In this document: piece by piece, positions 7,113 through 15,141 of the stretch
Layout: each line of letters starts with the position of its first letter
Position numbering within the stretch: the stretch's first letter is position 1
Source of the DNA: AC-32 sp035455445
GTDB taxonomy: Bacteria > Actinomycetota > Thermoleophilia > Gaiellales > Gaiellaceae
Direction: 5' to 3'
Length of the DNA: 29,887 nucleotides
Assembly: GCA_035455445.1 (NCBI GenBank)
Contig: DATIFC010000031.1
Span: forward strand, 1 to 29,887
Translations under genes and position numbers: made by a program
Notes under the pieces: model-generated
Database searches by the model: none
What the model was told of the DNA's origin: nothing
What the model saw: only the letters and a program-made list of their open reading frames with translations

Positions 7113-10024
7113 CGCACGCGCAGCGACCTGTACGCGGGCTGGTACCCGGGCTTCGTCGCGCTGAAGACGAGCTTTCCCCGCTTCCTCGGCCGGACCTTGA
7201 AGACGACCTGGCCCTGCCTGTTCGTGCGCTTCACGGAGGCGCGGACGCCTGCGCCCTTGATGCGGACGCGGACGCCGGCGACGCGACGGCCCTGGCCGTC
7301 GAGCACGCGGGCCGTCAGGCGGGTGGTGAACTTCCGGCGGGCCCCTCCGAGCAGCGAGAGCCGCAGGCGCGGCTGCAGCCTGATCTGCTGGGCCTGCGTC
7401 CAGTCGCCCTGGTTACGGTCCTCGTCCACGCCGGCCACGCGCCAGTAGAGCGTGCCGCCGGCCTGGTAGCCGTATTGCGTCATCGTCGGCGCGAAGCTCG
7501 GGTTCTCGGTCGAGGCCGACTCGACGACACGGCTGAAGTCGGGCGTCGAGGAGATCTGCACCCGGTACTCCTTCACGCCGAGGCGCGGGTCCCAGCTGAG
7601 CAGGACGTGGTCCTTGGCGCTGTCGGTGCGCGCGTCGGCGGGCTCGCCGATCGTGCGCGTGAACGACTGCGTGGCCGAGTACGGGCCCGGAACCGTGCCG
7701 GTCGCGTCCTTGGGGAACTCGGCGCGCACGCGCCAGTGGAAGACGCCCGTGCCGGTCATCTTGATGAAGGACGCGACCGGTGTGCGGAAGTTGTTGAAGT
7801 CGCGGTGGCCGCCGTCGGGCTGGTCGACCGAGATGTCGTACGAGGCCGCGCCCTGCACCGCGCTCCACGACCACACCGGCAGGGACTCGCCCCTGGTCGG
7901 GTTCGCGGCGCTCGGCACCGGCGCGGCGAGCTTCTTCTGGAAGGTGCCGGTCGCCGACCAGGTGAGGCCGGTCAGGTTCTCGTCGTCGGCGCGGACACGC
8001 CAGTAGAGGACCGTGTCGGCAGGGTAGGTCGTGTCGCTCGAGTACGAGGTCGCGTCGGTGACGACGTCGTCGAGCGGCGAGCCGAAGGTCGGGTCGGCCG
8101 AGACCTGCAGCCGGTAGCGGCGCGCGCCGAGTGTCGGCGTCCAACGGAACGTCGGCTGGTCGAGGAACGCCTGCACGCCGACCGGGGAGACGAGCGAGGG
8201 CGGCGTCGACTGCTTCTGGAAGGACCCCTTGGCCGAGTTAGGCAGGTCGAGCGGGAGCGCGTCGCTGCCGTCGGCCGACGCCGCCGGGAGTACGGCCCAG
8301 TAGAACGTCGTCGTCTCGTCCGGGTAGGTCGTCGGCTTGAGCGAGTTCCGCGGCGCGTACGCGGGCACGCGCGTGAACCCCTCGTCGATCACGTTGCTGA
8401 AGTTCGCGTCCTTGGCGACGACGACGAAGTAGCTGTTCGCCCCGGACATCGCGTGCCACGTGAACAGCGGCGTGCGGACGCTCGTGCTCCCGGTGACGGG
8501 CTGGAGGTAGTCGCCCGCGCACGGGTACCCGAAGGAGCACGGCGTAGCGGCGCCCGGGTCGGCCGGGTTCGGGTAGGCCGTCCACGTGAAGGCCGGGCCG
8601 ACGGGGGCGGTCGAGTCGACGTTGCCGTTCTGGAGGTACGTGTAGTCGCCCCAGACCTCCTGGCTGCCGGGCGCGCGATCGGCGCGCGCGCGGACGCGGA
8701 AGCACAAAGTGCCGGGCGTGATCTGGGGGAGGGTGTCCTCGGCCAGCGTCCCCTGCCAGACGACCGGGTTGCCGTTCGAGCTCGAGAGCGGCGTCCACTC
8801 CGGGACCGCGGTCTTCTTGAGGTACGTAGCCGTCGCCCACGAGCAGGTGGCGCCGGTCCAATCTGCGACCTGAACCTCGTAGCTCGCCGCGCCGGGAACC
8901 GGGTCCCAGCGCACGACCGGCACTTCCGTCTGGTAGCCGGCCGTGACGAGGTCGATGTCGGTGCCGGGGTCGGCCAGGTTGTCCCGCATGCGCAGGTTCT
9001 TGATGCTCGTGCCCGGCACGGGTCCCGCGGGCGCGACCTTGTCGAACGTCTTGGTGAACGAGCCGCCGTAGTTCCAGACGCCTGCGTTCCCGTCGGGGTC
9101 GACGGCGCGCATCCGCCAGTAGTAGACGTTGTCCTTCAGGACCGCCGTCGGGGACAGCGACGTGGCGATCGTGGTGCCGGCGCAGCACACCTTCGAGCCG
9201 GTCGCGAAGTCGACGGAGGAGTTGATCTCGACCTCGTAACGCGCAGCGCCCGGAACCGGGTTCCAGGAGAACCGGGGGTCGAAGGCCTCGGGCGCCGGGT
9301 TGAGGTCGTCCATGTGCACGGCGGTCACCGAGCTCCAGAGCCACGAGAACGACTGCACCGGCGTCCCGACGCCCCGGTTGCCCTCGGGGTCGACCGGCAT
9401 CACGTTCCAGTAGTACGGTCCTGGGGCGAGCGCCGAGGTGATGGCGGCCGAGGTCGCGGCGACGTTCGGTGGGCCCTTCGGGTCATCCTGGTTCGAGTAG
9501 TGGAAGACGAGGGAGCTCAGCGTCGGGTCGCTGGCCACCGAGACCAGGTAGTGCGCGGCCCCCGGGACGCCCGACCACTTCAGCACGACGGGATTGCTCG
9601 GGAAGGTCAGTGAGGAGCCCGATGCCGGCGACTGCAACGCGGGCTGCAGGTTCCAGAGCTTCCGGAACGAGCGCGGCTGCGTCCAGGGCGAGGCCTCGCC
9701 GGCCGCGTTCGTCGCGCGCACGCGCCACCAGTACGTCCCGTTGGGAACGGTCTGCTTCAGCGTGGCGCGTGTGTTGCGCGTGAAGAAGTCGTCCTTGCCG
9801 GTGCCCAGGACCGGCGAGTTCATGCCGGCGTCGGCGCTGATCTGGAACTCGTACTTGTCGGCTCCGGCGACCGGCGTCCACGCGAACGAGGGGAGGAACT
9901 GGACGGTTGCGCCCGCGGCCGGGGCGGTCTGCGTCGGACGGGCGACGGCGCCACGCGCCGGCCCCGCCGTCAGGAAGGCGATGGCGGCAAAGGCGGCGGC
10001 GAGAAGTCTGCGGTCAGAGGCCAT
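7109..10024 (-). CDS. large secreted protein of fibronectin-III-like repeats
   Basis: The chosen start is the ATG at 10022-10024, because it gives a 971-residue protein with a good Sec signal peptide (MASDRRLL, then an Ala-rich core, ending near PARGA at 22-26). Frame upstream of this start overlaps the glycosyltransferase gene and is not coding. The mature chain is about eight divergent units of 90-130 residues. Each has an FxWxPVxGAxxYEVxIS-type entry and a YYWRVRAxDxxGxxxxW exit, the hallmark of fibronectin-III-like beta sandwiches. The last 85 residues form a different, basic beta domain (GQGRRVAGVRVRIKG and KRGKLVFSATKPGYQPAYRSL) like carboxypeptidase-regulatory or Big-type domains. There is no LPXTG motif or membrane anchor. 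It probably acts in adhesion, carbohydrate binding or as an extracellular scaffold. Confidence 0.85.
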   Translation of the reverse strand: MASDRRLLAAAFAAIAFLTAGPARGAVARPTQTAPAAGATVQFLPSFAWTPVAGADKYEFQISADAGMNSPVLGTGKDDFFTRNTRATLKQTVPNGTYWWRVRATNAAGEASPWTQPRSFRKLWNLQPALQSPASGSSLTFPSNPVVLKWSGVPGAAHYLVSVASDPTLSSLVFHYSNQDDPKGPPNVAATSAAITSALAPGPYYWNVMPVDPEGNRGVGTPVQSFSWLWSSVTAVHMDDLNPAPEAFDPRFSWNPVPGAARYEVEINSSVDFATGSKVCCAGTTIATSLSPTAVLKDNVYYWRMRAVDPDGNAGVWNYGGSFTKTFDKVAPAGPVPGTSIKNLRMRDNLADPGTDIDLVTAGYQTEVPVVRWDPVPGAASYEVQVADWTGATCSWATATYLKKTAVPEWTPLSSSNGNPVVWQGTLAEDTLPQITPGTLCFRVRARADRAPGSQEVWGDYTYLQNGNVDSTAPVGPAFTWTAYPNPADPGAATPCSFGYPCAGDYLQPVTGSTSVRTPLFTWHAMSGANSYFVVVAKDANFSNVIDEGFTRVPAYAPRNSLKPTTYPDETTTFYWAVLPAASADGSDALPLDLPNSAKGSFQKQSTPPSLVSPVGVQAFLDQPTFRWTPTLGARRYRLQVSADPTFGSPLDDVVTDATSYSSDTTYPADTVLYWRVRADDENLTGLTWSATGTFQKKLAAPVPSAANPTRGESLPVWSWSAVQGAASYDISVDQPDGGHRDFNNFRTPVASFIKMTGTGVFHWRVRAEFPKDATGTVPGPYSATQSFTRTIGEPADARTDSAKDHVLLSWDPRLGVKEYRVQISSTPDFSRVVESASTENPSFAPTMTQYGYQAGGTLYWRVAGVDEDRNQGDWTQAQQIRLQPRLRLSLLGGARRKFTTRLTARVLDGQGRRVAGVRVRIKGAGVRASVKRTNRQGQVVFKVRPRKRGKLVFSATKPGYQPAYRSLRVR

Positions 10025-10118
10025 GGAGTCGGGTGAGACGAGCGAGTCGAGCCCGGCCGCAGAGCTCGGAGTTCGTCCGTATGTCTCGAAGCCTCCATCG
10101 GGGTAACTCGCAAAGAGG

Positions 10119-11240
10119 TCATCCCTCGGACGAGGGAACTCGGCCCTCGCGGCCGAGCAGCCCGCGGACGCCGCGGCCCCGGTGGGCGCCGGCCTCCTCG
10201 ACGCGCGCCTCGGCGGCGGCGAGCGCCTGCTCGAGCTCGGCCACGCGCGCGGCCAGCTCGTCTCCGCGCTGGCGACTCTGCGCCAGCTCCCGCTCGAGCT
10301 CCAGCCGCCGGGCGCCGGCAGCTGCCGCCTCCGCCGTGGCGGCCTCGGCGCGCCGCGAGGCCAGGGCCTCGAGGCGCACCAGCCGCGCGAGCTCCCGCAG
10401 CGGCGCGTCGACCGGGTGCGGCTCGATCGCGCCGAGCGCGGCGACGAGCTCCTCCGCATGGCGGCGCGCGTCGTGCGCGACCGCGAGCTCGCGGTTCGCC
10501 GGGCCCATCGCCGGGTCGTAGGCGTCGAGGTCGGCGCGCAGGCGGTCGAAGGTCGTTGCACCCGGCTCCGCGCGGCCCGAGAAGCCGTCGGCCTCGAGCA
10601 GCTCGTACCGCTCCGGCGTCACCCAGCCGTCGCCGCCCTCGTCGCCGTAGACGTAGGCGGGGAGGCCGGCCGCCATCGCCTCGAGCACGGCGAGGCGCCG
10701 GCCGATCACGAGGTCGGGGTCGCCGTCCACCTCGATGCCCGCGTCCGCGCAGGCGCGCTGCAGGAGGCCAAGGCGGTAGTCCGAGAGCCCCTGGAGGGCC
10801 AGGCGCGCGCGGCGCGGCCGCTCCGGCAGCGCCCCCCGCTCGACGACGCGGCCGAGGTCGACGGGTCGCCGGAGGCGCACGAGCTCCTGCGGTAGGGCGG
10901 CCGCGCGGGCGCGCGCGGCGGTGCGCTCGTCGAACACGACCACGCGGGCGACGATGCCCGCGAGCTGAGGCGGCAGCCAGTCGTCGTGCAGGGCGAAGAG
11001 CTGCGGCGTCAGCGGGTAGAGATCGGCGAGGAGCAGCGCCGCGTAGGCGTCCTGCGCGTAGACGACGTCGGGCGCGAGCGGGAGGCGGTGACCGGTGCCG
11101 ACGACGCGGAGCTCCTCCGCGGGCGACGTCTCCTCGGCCGCGAACACGTGCACCTCGTGGCCGAGCCGCTCCAGGTGCTCGCAGACCGTGACCAGGTACG
11201 GGCGCGGCTCGAGCGCCTGCGTGCCGACGAGGATCTCCAC
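10119..11240 (-). CDS. GT-B-like glycosyltransferase-family protein with coiled-coil tail
   Basis: The 373-residue product starts at GTG (11238-11240). Its N-terminal half resembles GT-B (GT4-like) glycosyltransferases: MEILVGTQALEPRPYL, HLERLGHEVHVF, and VVYAQDAYAALL as the Rossmann-type strands. The donor-side segment is DPDLVIGRRLAVLEAMAAGLPAYVYG (175-199), followed by GGDGWVTPERY. The usual mid-protein sequence of a full GT4 domain is compressed, so catalysis is uncertain. Residues 283-350 form an Ala/Glu/Arg-rich coiled coil. No Shine-Dalgarno site is visible, but GATAAT lies 8 bases upstream, which would fit a leaderless message. The secreted repeat protein follows 94 bases downstream on the same strand, suggesting a joint surface role. 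Confidence 0.75.
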   Translation of the reverse strand: MEILVGTQALEPRPYLVTVCEHLERLGHEVHVFAAEETSPAEELRVVGTGHRLPLAPDVVYAQDAYAALLLADLYPLTPQLFALHDDWLPPQLAGIVARVVVFDERTAARARAAALPQELVRLRRPVDLGRVVERGALPERPRRARLALQGLSDYRLGLLQRACADAGIEVDGDPDLVIGRRLAVLEAMAAGLPAYVYGDEGGDGWVTPERYELLEADGFSGRAEPGATTFDRLRADLDAYDPAMGPANRELAVAHDARRHAEELVAALGAIEPHPVDAPLRELARLVRLEALASRRAEAATAEAAAAGARRLELERELAQSRQRGDELAARVAELEQALAAAEARVEEAGAHRGRGVRGLLGREGRVPSSEG

Positions 11241-11248
11241 CCGGGTTG

Positions 11249-11254
11249 ATTATC
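11249..11254 (-). promoter_or_regulatory. -10 box candidate for the glycosyltransferase-like gene
   Basis: GATAAT on the minus strand ends 8 bases before the GTG start at 11240, so transcription would begin at or within a base or two of the start codon. No -35 hexamer is convincing; the region upstream is the left end of the transposon. Confidence 0.4.
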
Positions 11255-11260
11255 GCGCGC

Positions 11261-11288
11261 GAAGCCCGGGGTCAGAAGCCCGGGGTCA
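11261..11288. repeat. tandem 14-bp direct repeat at the left transposon edge
   Basis: The unit gaagcccggggtca occurs twice head to tail (11261-11274 and 11275-11288). The second copy runs into the left inverted repeat of the RAYT unit. A slippage event or an end duplication during transposition could explain it. Confidence 0.85.
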
Positions 11289-12278
11289 GGTCTTGCATTG
11301 ACACACCAGGGCCACTAACGACCACGGCAGGTGCGCCGAAGCTGCGACAACCTCTCCCCAGCCGCTCTCCCCGACGCGGCTCTCCCCTAGCGTCTCCGCA
11401 TGGCCCGTCCACTGCGAATCTGCTTCGAAGGCGCCCGCTACCACGTCATCTCCCGCGGCAACGGCGGCGCGGCGATCTACCTCGACGACGACGACCGCGA
11501 GCTGTTCCTCGCCCGCCTCCGGCGGGTCGTCGACCGCCACGACTGGCTCTGCCACGCGTTCTGCCTGATGACGAGCCACTACCACCTGGTCGTCGAGACT
11601 CCGCGCGGCAACCTCCCCATCGGGATGCAGCAGCTGAATGGCGGACACGCGAGCAGCGTCAACGAGCGGCACGGGCGGCACGGCCACCTCTTCGGCTCTC
11701 GCTACCGGTCGATCCTGATCGAGGACGAGCGTTACCTCCTGGCGGTCTGCCGCTACATCGTCCTCAACCCCGTCCGGGCGGGGGTGTGCGAGCACCCCGA
11801 GGACTGGCGCTGGTCGAGCTATCGCGCGACGGCAGGGTTGGAACCGACGCGACGAGCTCTCACCATCGAGATCGTCCTCGGGGAGTTTGGCGGCACCTAC
11901 CACGAGGCGCAGGCGGCGTATCGGGAGTTCGTCGCGGCGGGCGTCTCCGACGCGCTCGCTGAGCGGGTGCGGGGCGAGCGGATCGGCAGCGACGGCTTCT
12001 TGCGGCGGCGCTTCGGGATCGAGCCGCCGCTGGCGGAGATCCCGCGCGTGCAGATCGAGCCGGAGCGGAAGCCGCTCGCAGAGCTGTTCGCCGGGGAGCT
12101 CCCGATCGCCCGCGGTTACCGGTCGCACGGCTACTCGCTGCGGGAGATCGCCGCCTACCTCGGCTGCCACTACTCGACCGTGAGCCGACGGCTGCGACGC
12201 GAAGAGGAGCGCCTCCGCTGGGGAAGGACTGGCACCAAGTCTTGACGGGTTTATGGCATTGCAAGATCTGACCCCGGG
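11279..12278 (+). mobile_element. RAYT (Y1 transposase) unit with 22-bp imperfect inverted ends
   Basis: The left end (11279-11300) and the reverse complement of the right end (12257-12278) agree at 20 of 22 bases, sharing CCCGGGGTCAG and TCTTGCA. The unit is exactly 1000 bp and contains one transposase gene. The right end abuts the TAA stop codon of the FAD oxidoreductase gene (12279-12281). No target duplication is evident, as expected for HUH/Y1 enzymes. Such ends around RAYT genes act as their REP-type substrates in other bacteria; that role here is inferred. Confidence 0.75.
11400..12245 (+). CDS. REP-associated tyrosine transposase (Y1/IS200-like)
   Basis: The 281-residue protein is a single-strand DNA transposase of the HUH superfamily. 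The N-terminus (MARPLRI, ARYHVISRGNGG) is the RAYT signature. The HUH metal motif appears as HYH in CLMTSHYHLVVETP (about residues 57-70). The nucleophile candidate is the Tyr in CRYIVLNPVRAG. The family's tail GHLFGSRYRSILIEDERYLL is also present. The last 60 residues add a helix-turn-helix (GYSLREIAAYLGCHYSTVSRRL) typical of longer actinobacterial RAYTs and likely to bind its inverted ends. The frame is intact, so the enzyme may be active. No strong ribosome site precedes the ATG. Confidence 0.92.
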   Translation: MARPLRICFEGARYHVISRGNGGAAIYLDDDDRELFLARLRRVVDRHDWLCHAFCLMTSHYHLVVETPRGNLPIGMQQLNGGHASSVNERHGRHGHLFGSRYRSILIEDERYLLAVCRYIVLNPVRAGVCEHPEDWRWSSYRATAGLEPTRRALTIEIVLGEFGGTYHEAQAAYREFVAAGVSDALAERVRGERIGSDGFLRRRFGIEPPLAEIPRVQIEPERKPLAELFAGELPIARGYRSHGYSLREIAAYLGCHYSTVSRRLRREEERLRWGRTGTKS

Positions 12279-13667
12279 TTAGCGCGTGCCGACAGACATG
12301 CGCAGGAGCCGCGGGAGCGCCGCCCCGGCGCGGGCCGGGAGCGATCCCCGGCGCCCTTCCTCCTCGGCCTGCTCGCAGGCCATGATCGACGCGCGCACGA
12401 GCCCGCCGCCGAGCCGGCGTAACGGCTCCGGCGGAAGCTTGGGCACTCTCCGGGTCACGAGCGGCAGGCGGGTGAGCTCGTCGTCGACGCCGAGCGCGAG
12501 CCGGGCCAGGATCCGGCCCCCGAGCCAGCTCGGCCCGGCACCGTGGCCGGAGTAGCCGGCGCCGTAGTGGATGCGCGTGCCCGGCACGGTGCCGAAGAAG
12601 GGCAGGTGGTCGGAGGAGACGTCGATCGGCCCGCCCCAGGCATGCGTCACCTTCGCTCCGGCGAGGCCCGGCAGCAGCCGCCTCAGTCCCTGCTCGGCGC
12701 GGGCGGCGGTGGGCTCGTCCTGGGTGAAGCGCTCGTCGATCTTGCCGCCGAAGCCGATAGGGCCCGACCCGCTGCCCATGAGCACGCGCCCGTCGTTCGT
12801 CGCGCGGAAGTAGTGCAGGAACATGCGGCCGTCGATCACGGCCTCGCCCCCGGTCCAGCCGATCTGCACGAGCAGCTCGGGCACGGGCTCCGTGAGGACG
12901 ACGTAGCTGCCGAAGACGGTCAGCCGGCGCCGAAGCGGCTTCCACCCGGCCGCGGCGGCGTTGACTCCGACGACGATCTCCTTCGCCCGCACCCTCCCCC
13001 GCGCCGTGGTGACCACGCCGTCGGAGACGTCGGTCACGCGCGTGTGCTCGTGCAGGCGCGCCTCCCGCGCCACGGCCCGGCGCAGGGAGAGCGCGAGCCG
13101 CGACGGCTGCACGGTCGCACCGTCGCGCAGGTAGACGCCCTTGCGAAAGCGCGGCGAACGGATCCGCGCCGACAGCTCCTCCGCCGAGAGCGGCACCGCC
13201 TCCTCGGGAACGCCCAGCTCGCGGGCCGCCGCGACCTCCTCGTCGACCGCGCCGTCCTGCGCCGGCGCCGCCGAGACGCGCAGGATCCCGCCCTCGCGCA
13301 GCCACACGTCGGCCCCCTCGCGCTCGCAGAAGGCACGCACGCCCGGGACGATCGCCTCCGAGGCGCGGGCGACGTCGACCGCGCCCGCGTCGCCGAAGCG
13401 CTCGCGCAGGCGCGGCAGGTGGCTCCAGTAGCCGTGGAGGAAGCCGCCGTTGCGCCCGCTCGGCCCGCGCCCGCACTCGTCCGCCTCGAGCACGACCACG
13501 TCGAGGCCCGGTTCGCGCTCCTTCAGCGCCAGCGCCGTCCAGAGCCCCGTGTAGCCGCCGCCGACGATCGCGACGTCGGCGTCGGCGTCACCCTCGAGCG
13601 GCGGCGCGGGCTCGCCCCCGAAGCCGGCGGCGAGCGCTTCCTCGAGCCACCAGACCGGTCCGAGCGT
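12279..13667 (-). CDS. FAD-dependent amine oxidoreductase (PuuB-like, DAO superfamily); start codon not canonical
   Basis: The frame encodes a 462-residue flavoprotein if read from ACG at 13665-13667. The FAD-binding Rossmann motif is intact (VAIVGGGYTG, about residues 32-41), followed by VVVLEAD and the GPSGRNGG flavin motif (68-75) of PuuB-like enzymes. The C-terminal half has the WGGPIDVSSDHLPFFG and GYSGHGAG segments of the glycine-oxidase/DAO fold. These enzymes oxidise gamma-glutamylputrescine or other amines with oxygen, giving an aldehyde. No ATG, GTG or TTG exists in frame before the Rossmann motif; the first GTG (13497-13499) would delete it. ACG lies one base after the aminotransferase stop, where ATG would be expected. 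It is either a rare start, a start-loss mutation or a base error. Confidence 0.8.
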   Translation of the reverse strand, partial: TLGPVWWLEEALAAGFGGEPAPPLEGDADADVAIVGGGYTGLWTALALKEREPGLDVVVLEADECGRGPSGRNGGFLHGYWSHLPRLRERFGDAGAVDVARASEAIVPGVRAFCEREGADVWLREGGILRVSAAPAQDGAVDEEVAAARELGVPEEAVPLSAEELSARIRSPRFRKGVYLRDGATVQPSRLALSLRRAVAREARLHEHTRVTDVSDGVVTTARGRVRAKEIVVGVNAAAAGWKPLRRRLTVFGSYVVLTEPVPELLVQIGWTGGEAVIDGRMFLHYFRATNDGRVLMGSGSGPIGFGGKIDERFTQDEPTAARAEQGLRRLLPGLAGAKVTHAWGGPIDVSSDHLPFFGTVPGTRIHYGAGYSGHGAGPSWLGGRILARLALGVDDELTRLPLVTRRVPKLPPEPLRRLGGGLVRASIMACEQAEEEGRRGSLPARAGAALPRLLRMSVGTR

Positions 13668-13668
13668 C

Positions 13669-15141
13669 CTAGACGCGCTCCCAGGCCTCCGACAGCACCA
13701 CGCCGAGGATGCCGACGAGCTCCTCGAACTCGGCCTTGCCCGCCACGAGCGGCGGCGAGATCTGGATCACCGGGTCGCCGCGGTCGTCCGCCCGGCAGAT
13801 CAGCCCGGCCTCGAACATGCGCGGCGTCAGGAAGCCCCGCAGCAGTCGCTCGCACTCGTCGTCGGTGAACGTCTCCCGCGTCTCCTTGTCCTTGACGAGC
13901 TCGAGCGCGTAGAAGAACCCGGTGCCGCGGAGGTCGCCGACGATCGGCAGCTCGAGCAGCTGCCCGAGCGTCTCGCGCACCCAGCCCTCCTCCGCGGCCA
14001 CGTGCTCGACGATCCTCTCCCGGCGCATGATCTCGAGGTTCTTGAGCGCGATCGCCGCCTGGACGGGGTGGCCGCCGAAGGTGATCCCGTGCGAGTACAT
14101 GCGCTGGCCCTCGAGGAACGGCTCGATCACCTTGTCCGTCGCGATCACCGCGCCGATCGCCGCGTAGGCCGACGAGAGGCCCTTGGCGCAGGTGACGAGG
14201 TCGGGCCGGATGTCGTAGCGCTCGGAGCCGAACCAGGTGCCGAGCCGCCCGAAGCCGGTGATCACCTCGTCGGCGCAGAGCAGGATCTCGTAGTGGTCGC
14301 AGAGCTCGCGCACGCCCTGCCAGTAGCCGGCCGGCGGCGTGAAGGCGCCGCCCGCGTTCTGCACCGGCTCCATGATCACCATCGCCACTGTCTCCGGGCC
14401 GGTCGCCTCGATCGTCTGCTCGAGGTCGTCCAGCAGGAAACGCGTGAACTCCTCCTCGGTCTCCTCGGGCGGGCGGTGGTAGCGGTTCGTGTTGCGCACG
14501 TGCAGGACCTCGGGCACCAGCGGCTCGAACGGTGCCCGCAGCGCGGGGATGCCGTTGATCGAGAGCGCGCCCATCGTCGTGCCGTGGTAGGCGACGTGGC
14601 GCGAGATCGCCTTCCAACGGCGCTCGCCGGCCATGCGGGCGGCGTGCTCGGCGTCGACGCGCATGTGCGGCTCGCCCGGGTGCGCCGGGACGTGCGCGAG
14701 CGTGGCGCGGTGCTCGCCGCGGGCCGAGTAGTACTGACGCGCAAGCTTCCACGCCGCCTCGACCGCCTCCGAGCCCCCGGAGACGAAGAAGACGCGGTTG
14801 AGGTCGCCGGGCGCGAGCCTCGCCACGTCGGCGGCGAGCTCGATCGCGCGCGGGTGCGCGTACGACCAGTTCGTGTAGAAGGGCAGCTCACGCATCTGCG
14901 CGGCGGCCGCCTCCCCCACCTCGTCCCCGTACGAGTAGCCGATCTGGACCGCGAAGAGGCCGGCGAGCGCGTCGAGGTAGCGCTTGCCGTGCGCGTCCTC
15001 CAGGTAGCAGCCCTCGCCCCGCACGATCACCGGCACCTCGCCGTCGCGGTAGCCGCCCATGCGGGTGAAGTGCAGCCACAGGTGGTCGCGGGCGGCCCGC
15101 TGCAGCTCGGCCGGGGACAGCGCCGACGAGACGGCCGTCAA
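13669..15141 (-). CDS. class III (omega) aminotransferase, probable putrescine/diamine aminotransferase
   Basis: This 490-residue PLP-dependent fold-type I enzyme transfers the terminal amino group of a diamine or omega-amino acid to a keto acid such as pyruvate. The start is TTG at 15139-15141, overlapping the permease stop (TTGA), with a GAGG site 7 bases upstream. PLP residues are clear: Asp291 in CADEVITGFGRLG and the Schiff-base Lys320 in TCAKGLSS. SGGSEAVEAAWK (121-132) and YHGTTMGALS (185-194) complete the cofactor pocket. Between them, residues about 145-172 (TLAHVPAHPGEPHMRVDAEH) look like an insertion relative to the usual short loop. Position in a polyamine transporter operon with an amine oxidoreductase suggests a SpuC-like role. 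Confidence 0.9.
   Translation of the reverse strand: MTAVSSALSPAELQRAARDHLWLHFTRMGGYRDGEVPVIVRGEGCYLEDAHGKRYLDALAGLFAVQIGYSYGDEVGEAAAAQMRELPFYTNWSYAHPRAIELAADVARLAPGDLNRVFFVSGGSEAVEAAWKLARQYYSARGEHRATLAHVPAHPGEPHMRVDAEHAARMAGERRWKAISRHVAYHGTTMGALSINGIPALRAPFEPLVPEVLHVRNTNRYHRPPEETEEEFTRFLLDDLEQTIEATGPETVAMVIMEPVQNAGGAFTPPAGYWQGVRELCDHYEILLCADEVITGFGRLGTWFGSERYDIRPDLVTCAKGLSSAYAAIGAVIATDKVIEPFLEGQRMYSHGITFGGHPVQAAIALKNLEIMRRERIVEHVAAEEGWVRETLGQLLELPIVGDLRGTGFFYALELVKDKETRETFTDDECERLLRGFLTPRMFEAGLICRADDRGDPVIQISPPLVAGKAEFEELVGILGVVLSEAWERV

Noticed and set aside
7475..9613. 712-codon plus-strand frame over the repeat protein
   Set aside because: Val/Arg-rich shadow; the opposite strand has a signal peptide and regular beta repeats.
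10025..10561. N-terminal extension of the repeat-protein frame
   Set aside because: It overlaps the coiled-coil end of the glycosyltransferase-like gene and is Arg/Ser-rich; the signal peptide begins at 10024.
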